Part shown: positions 59,521 to 64,000 of the stretch, in pieces | Layout: each line of letters starts with the position of its first letter | Position numbering within the stretch: position 1 is the first letter of the stretch | Assembly (NCBI GenBank): GCA_009193035.1 | Contig: SWDT01000017.1 | Span: forward strand, 478,814 to 542,813 | Length of the DNA: 64,000 nt | Direction of reading: 5' to 3' | From: Halicephalobus mephisto | Lineage: Eukaryota; Nematoda; Chromadorea; Rhabditida; Panagrolaimidae | Made by a program: the position numbers and the translations under genes | Notes under the pieces: model-generated | Database searches by the model: none | Told to the model about the DNA's origin: nothing | Seen by the model: only the letters and a program-made list of their open reading frames with translations

Positions 59521-60192
59521 ATGACTGAAGACGTCGAAAGTGGAAAAGGACTGAAGTACGAGATTCTGGGGAACGAAGCCAGGATGAAGAAGATCAAAAT
59601 CTGCGGAGCTTGGATCACGACCGTTTTTGCCGCGCTTTTCATCGGAAACGTCCTGGCTAAATCGACTTACGCTTCCATCCACTACGCTTCCGGGGACCTC
59701 GACCACCCGGACCTGCTGATCAATACAGAATGCTTCGTCCAGCTCCCTATCTACGTCCTAGAATACAAATACGTAAGTTTAGCCGGAATTAATCCCGTAA
59801 TTACCTGTTTGCAGAATGCTTTTCTGCTTCACAAAATCGCCCAGCACCGGCGATCCTTGGAAATCACGACTATCGCTTCAGAATTTGCGAAAAAAGCTGA
59901 AAAAATAGAAAACAAATACAACAATCAAATCGTGCTTCGTGACGAATGGCTTCTATTCGACCCGATTAACGTCTTCTGTGTTGTTTTTTCGGTTTCGGTC
60001 ATCGTATGCTTCATGATGAAGACAGGAATCCCAAGGAACTTGGCGACTTATCCGGACAAAGCCAAGTTCTTCCGTCTCGCGATTTACTGTACATTCTTCT
60101 ACATCGTCTACGAAGGCATTTCACGTTTGATCCAGATCTGCAAAGCGGACTGCACGAGAATTCTTGTGGATAGGGACATCGACTTCAACTAA
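59521..60192 (+). CDS. Multi-pass membrane protein of unknown function
   Basis: The ATG at 59521 (MTEDVESGKG) is preferred because the longer frame from 59377 runs antisense through the minus-strand gene. Read without introns it has 223 aa. If the 42-nt GTAAGT...TTTGCAG segment at 59773-59814 is an intron, it has 209 aa. Hydrophobic segments are at about residues 27-46 (GAWITTVFAALFIGNVLA), in the second half (NVFCVVFSVSVIVCFM) and near the end (LAIYCTFFYIVYEGI). Two Cys flank the first predicted loop. The central part is charged and helical. I considered innexin but see none of its signatures. Confidence 0.65.
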   Translation: MTEDVESGKGLKYEILGNEARMKKIKICGAWITTVFAALFIGNVLAKSTYASIHYASGDLDHPDLLINTECFVQLPIYVLEYKYVSLAGINPVITCLQNAFLLHKIAQHRRSLEITTIASEFAKKAEKIENKYNNQIVLRDEWLLFDPINVFCVVFSVSVIVCFMMKTGIPRNLATYPDKAKFFRLAIYCTFFYIVYEGISRLIQICKADCTRILVDRDIDFN

Positions 60193-60629
60193 AATTTACC
60201 TAAAAACCGTTTTACTTTGTGTGTAAAATGAAAATGAAACAATTTATCAAAGAAATATGAAACAAACCAGGGAGAAATTTTAAAAATACAGAAAAAAAAC
60301 AAAAAAATGAAATTTAAAAATTTTTAGGTATTTCGAAATTGATATAAAAACAAGCGCGAGAGAGGACAAAAAACATGGTATAAATGCAAAGGGAAAATAA
60401 AAAAACAAGGAAAACATGGTAGACGTTAGAAGAAAAAAGTAAAGCAAGGACAAAAACTAAGGAAAAAAGGGTAAGAATTTGAAAAAAAAGAAAACCGGTC
60501 TTTTTTGTCCTGCTTGCGACAGGTCCTAAAACGAAAATTCCACTCGCGCCAAAATTCGATTTCGTTAAGTTCTCGTTTTGAATAACTTTTCCGTCTTCGG
60601 TTCTTTGTCTCCGTGTTTTCTGTTTCGAG
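60193..60629. other. Intergenic and kinesin promoter region
   Basis: 3'UTR of the membrane protein gene, then A/G-rich DNA. The last 80 bp before the kinesin ATG are pyrimidine-rich (TTTGTCTCCGTGTTTTCTGT). No TATA box was identified. Confidence 0.35.
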
Positions 60630-63600
60630 ATGGCTTCAGAAGAGAACATCCAGGTTGCGGTCAAGGTACGCCCATGCTCGGATCTTCTTGGACGATCCAG
60701 TTCGTGTCTTCAATGTGATCCCGCCGGGGGCACGATCGACATCACAACTCGAGGAAGAGAGAAAAAATTCGACTTTAATGCTATCTTTGGCCAGGATGCG
60801 ACACAGGTTAGTTAGTATTTTAACATTTTGATATATGGAAGTTGGTTTTTTAGGACTTTTTATACGTCAAAGTCGCCGAACCCGTGGTGTCTGGGTTCTT
60901 GGAGGGCATCAATGGAACCATTTTCGCTTATGGTCAAACTGGCAGTGGTAAGACTTACACCATGATCGGCGAGGAACGTGATGGGGCCATCAACCATCAA
61001 AACAGAGGAATCATTCCGAGGGTTTTTGAATCCGTTTTTGCCCACTTACATGCCCAAAGTACCAAGGTAAAGCAACTTTCGAGTATCACCACGTCATTCC
61101 CCCTTTTCAGTATCCTGAGAAATTCAAGTATTCTGTCCAATGCAGCTTTGCTGAGCTTTACAATGAGCATCTTTACGATCTTCTCGGCGACGCTGAATCT
61201 CAGGTACAGGTGCGAAGTAACATCGTCGATGGAGTCACCCTCCAGGGAGCTACAGAAGAGGAGTTGCGTAGTGTGGACCATGGAATGCGAACTCTTATGC
61301 AAGGTTGGAACCGCCGTAAAGTAGCTGCAACGGCGATGAATCGTGAAAGCAGTCGGTCCCATGCTATTTTCATGTTAACTTTGGAGACGCAAATGGTTGA
61401 AGACGCCTTTGTGAATCGAAAGACGTCCCGATTGAATCTTGTGGACTTGGCTGGATCGGAAAGACAAGCCCATACGAAGACTAATGACAATGACCGTTTG
61501 AAAGAAGCCGGCAATATCAACAAATCCCTCTCCATCTTGGCTCGTGTGATCAGAAGTTTGGTCAATCAGAAATCGAACAAGGAATACATCGCTTATCGTG
61601 ATTCTCTCCTAACATTCATTCTAAAGGATTCTCTAGGTGGCAACTCCCGAACAGCTGTTGTCGTCAATGTGCATCCCAATTCCGAATTTGTTGGAGAAAC
61701 TCTGTCAACATTGAACTTTGCTGAGAATGTCAAGAAAGTGAAGAACAAAACGAAAGTGAATGAGAATATAACCTGTCAGAACATTGAATTGCTCAAGGCT
61801 GAACTACTCAGGGTCAAAGAGGAACTGAAAAATGCAGAGAACATTCCTAGAGATGATCCAAAGAAAGACGCTCTTATTGAGAAATTACAAAGTGACCTGG
61901 AAAAGGCAGCAGTTGACAGTGAAGAATACCGTAAAATGTACATCGCTATTCGTAAAGATCTCGATACTTCTCGCCAACAGTGTTCAATGTTGAAAAATAG
62001 TGTTCGTTTTTTGAATGAATTAAAAGGAGGAAAACCAGACTTTGCCGACAAATTGATGGGAACGATAGAAAGCATGGCTGAAGATGTCCTCAAAGAAGCA
62101 AAAACCAAAGTGACTACTGATGGGAATTCTGCCGTCAGTTTGGACATGGAGAAGGTCGTGAATGAACTAGAAACTCTAAGAGAAGAATATAAAAAAGTTC
62201 TTGATCAAAAAGAAGAACTTGATAAAGAAAACAAAAATCTTAATTCTCGATTGACGGATCTAATGTGCAGAACTCAGAAACGATTGAATAAAGAAAGATC
62301 AATTTCAGTAAGTATTTTTGAGAATATTTTTAATAATTTTGTTGTTTTTAGCCAGTAGATTTTGGAGATGATATGGTTTCGACTCCCTCGATGACATCAA
62401 AGGAACGTCGTCGTCGCCGTCAGACTCAGTTTACTCCTGGTAAAGGCTCTGTGAAACCACGTATTCTTTTCCCTGATGTGCTTTCGAGTCCTACATCTGG
62501 CGAAGATGATGGTCTACGAAGGAAAGTCATGGAATTAGAGGATAAAGTGGATGAAGAAGAAAAATCGCGTTTGGAAGTGGAGATGCAGCTGAATCAATTG
62601 CATCAGATATTGAGAGAAAAAGAAGGACTCATTGCTAAATTAGAATCGACGGAGAATGAACGTATTACTGAGTTGTTTTCTGAAGTCAGTAAGCTTCGTG
62701 ATGAAAGATCAATGTTGGATGATCGTGCTAAGTCTGCTGAATCTAGTTGTAAAGAACTTCAGTCTCAAGTAGAGAAGTACCGTAGTCGTATTGTGGATGC
62801 TGATAAACTCATTGCTCGTCAAGAAGCCTCAATCAATGAATATTTAGAGAAGATAATGAATCTAGAGAAGGAAGTTGCAGAAAGCACTGAAGCAATTTTA
62901 TCATTACAGGAGGTAAAAGAACAACTAGAAAGTCAAATGGCTGAAGCAGTATACGAATATGAACAAAAGTTGTCACAACATACGAATGGTGTTTCGTCTA
63001 CTAATGAAGATAACCAGAAAGACAGTGTTTTGACTGGTCGTATTGATGAATTGACGGAACAGTTGAAGAAGAAGGATGAAGATATTGAAGTTCTTAGAAG
63101 TGAATATGAAAAGAAGAATTCTGAAGTGAAACAGATGAGAAAACTTAGGGAATCTATTGGTGGACCTGGTCAGAAGAAATTATATAGTGAACTGAAGGAA
63201 TTACAAAAAGAAAAGAAGAATCTTATTGCTCGATTGGAAGCTGTAGAAAGGTCTCATGAAGAACTTGAAGATGAATTCAACGAGAAATTGCAACATGCTG
63301 AAGTACAATTGTCGGAAATGGTATCTTCTAAAGAGGCTATAGAGTCGGAATTCAATCGGGTTTCGATGGAATTGAAGACGCTAGCACAAACAGTGGTAAG
63401 TATTTTTTGAATTTAATTTGCTTTTGTAAGTGTTTTTCTAGCTTGGCTCGACGGTTGCTGCATTTGATACTAGAGCAAGTGTTTTTGACGTGAATTACCT
63501 TAATCCGAAGAGCAACATTTTCCGTGAAGCTACCGAACGCCTGAGGGAACAACGGGACCGACTTCACTTCCTTGAGTTTGAAAATTCTCGATTGCGTAGT

Positions 63601-64000
63601 CAATCATCGGTTTGTTTTTATGTTTATTAATTGAATTCATTTAATTTTTTTAGAAAATGGATTTCCAGAAATTGGAATTTAAACCTGTGAATTCTAATGA
63701 TAAGAAATTTACAGCCAAAACTGATGAAATGACACGTGACTTTAAATTGGCAGAATCAAATGATGAAATGAACAGGGAAACTAATAATCAGAAAAACCTC
63801 CTTGAGAAGAAGGTTGCAGAATTGGAACAACAGATGAAGGCTCAAGAATTGGAATATCAGAAGAAACTTGCTGAAGCAGATGTTGCGATTAAGGAAGTTG
63901 AAGCTCAGAAGAACAAAGCTCTGTCAGATTTGACGAATATGACTGGGCATCAGAATCATCATCAGAAGATTCAATATTTGGAGAAAATGAAAGGGGAGTT
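60630..64000 (+). CDS. Kinesin-12 family motor (KIF15/KLP-18-like), 3' end beyond the window
   Basis: Exons 60630-60806, 60854-61066, 61111-62307, 62352-63395, 63442-63609 and 63654 onward, all separated by 43-47 nt introns, in frame to the last base. About 1050 residues are visible. The N-terminal motor domain starts NIQVAVKVRP. It has the P-loop AYGQTGSGKTYTM, switch I MNRESSRSHAIF, switch II LVDLAGSER and the neck-near FAENVKKVKNKTKVNE. The rest is heptad coiled coil with Lys/Glu/Leu runs. The N-terminal motor, the WNRRKVAATAMN loop and the long stalk fit kinesin-12, which works in spindle bipolarity. In C. elegans KLP-18 acts in acentrosomal meiotic spindles. CENP-E is a weaker alternative. 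Confidence 0.9.

Noticed and set aside
59377..60192. Longer membrane protein starting at 59377
   Set aside because: The first 48 codons are antisense to the minus-strand gene at 59211-59450; the ATG at 59521 is more plausible.
59521..60192. Innexin gap-junction protein
   Set aside because: It has neither the innexin signature sequence nor paired extracellular Cys in the right places, and too few membrane segments.

Overview
The window is animal nuclear DNA, very AT-rich, with intron-containing genes. Most introns are 40-53 nt, start GTAAGT-like and end TTTCAG, TTTTAG or TTTAAG; a minority are 300-700 nt and filled with repeats. No bacterial, organellar-genome or CRISPR features are seen. A nematode is the best guess: a short TTBK/CK1-like kinase of the kind expanded in worms, splice-acceptor-like sites directly upstream of several start codons (as expected for spliced-leader trans-splicing), a close same-strand gene pair, and a tRNA-like hairpin set without a T arm. 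Another small-genome invertebrate is not excluded.

Region 1 (1-8 kb) has almost no genes: two related minisatellites, a satellite array, a MITE, a tRNA-derived SINE with target-site duplications, tRNA-like and coding remnants, and (8.1-8.6 kb) a decayed calpain.

Region 2 (8.8-32.5 kb) is an accessory locus. It holds three tandem Src-type paralogues: two full kinases (9.4 and 26.3 kb) and an SH2-only derivative (17.2 kb). All three carry a related block about 510 bp upstream. Between them lie a four-module secreted granulin precursor, a broken Rab-like GTPase, and a family of unrecognised small two-exon proteins (12.6, 20.0 and 22.0 kb, plus a fragment at 13.8 kb). There is also a GH18 chitinase-like protein with its catalytic motif altered and a probable GPI tail. 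A catalytically intact chitinase follows at 30.3-32.4 kb. Several of these genes have TATA boxes.

Region 3 (33-48 kb) is housekeeping: Golgi alpha-mannosidase II and signal recognition particle receptor alpha on the minus strand (adjacent, possibly co-transcribed), then GTF2H3 (TFIIH p34) and VPS33 on the plus strand. A roughly 350-500 bp repeat occupies four introns of three of these genes, always in the same orientation relative to transcription.

Region 4 (48-64 kb) has a foldback-like inverted repeat, long tandem arrays, a Tc1/pogo-type MITE between direct repeats and an unusual small heat-shock protein with a heat-shock element. It ends with a TTBK/CK1-like kinase, a divergent pair of small membrane or mitochondrial genes, and the 5' part of a kinesin-12 (KIF15/KLP-18 type) gene that runs off the end.
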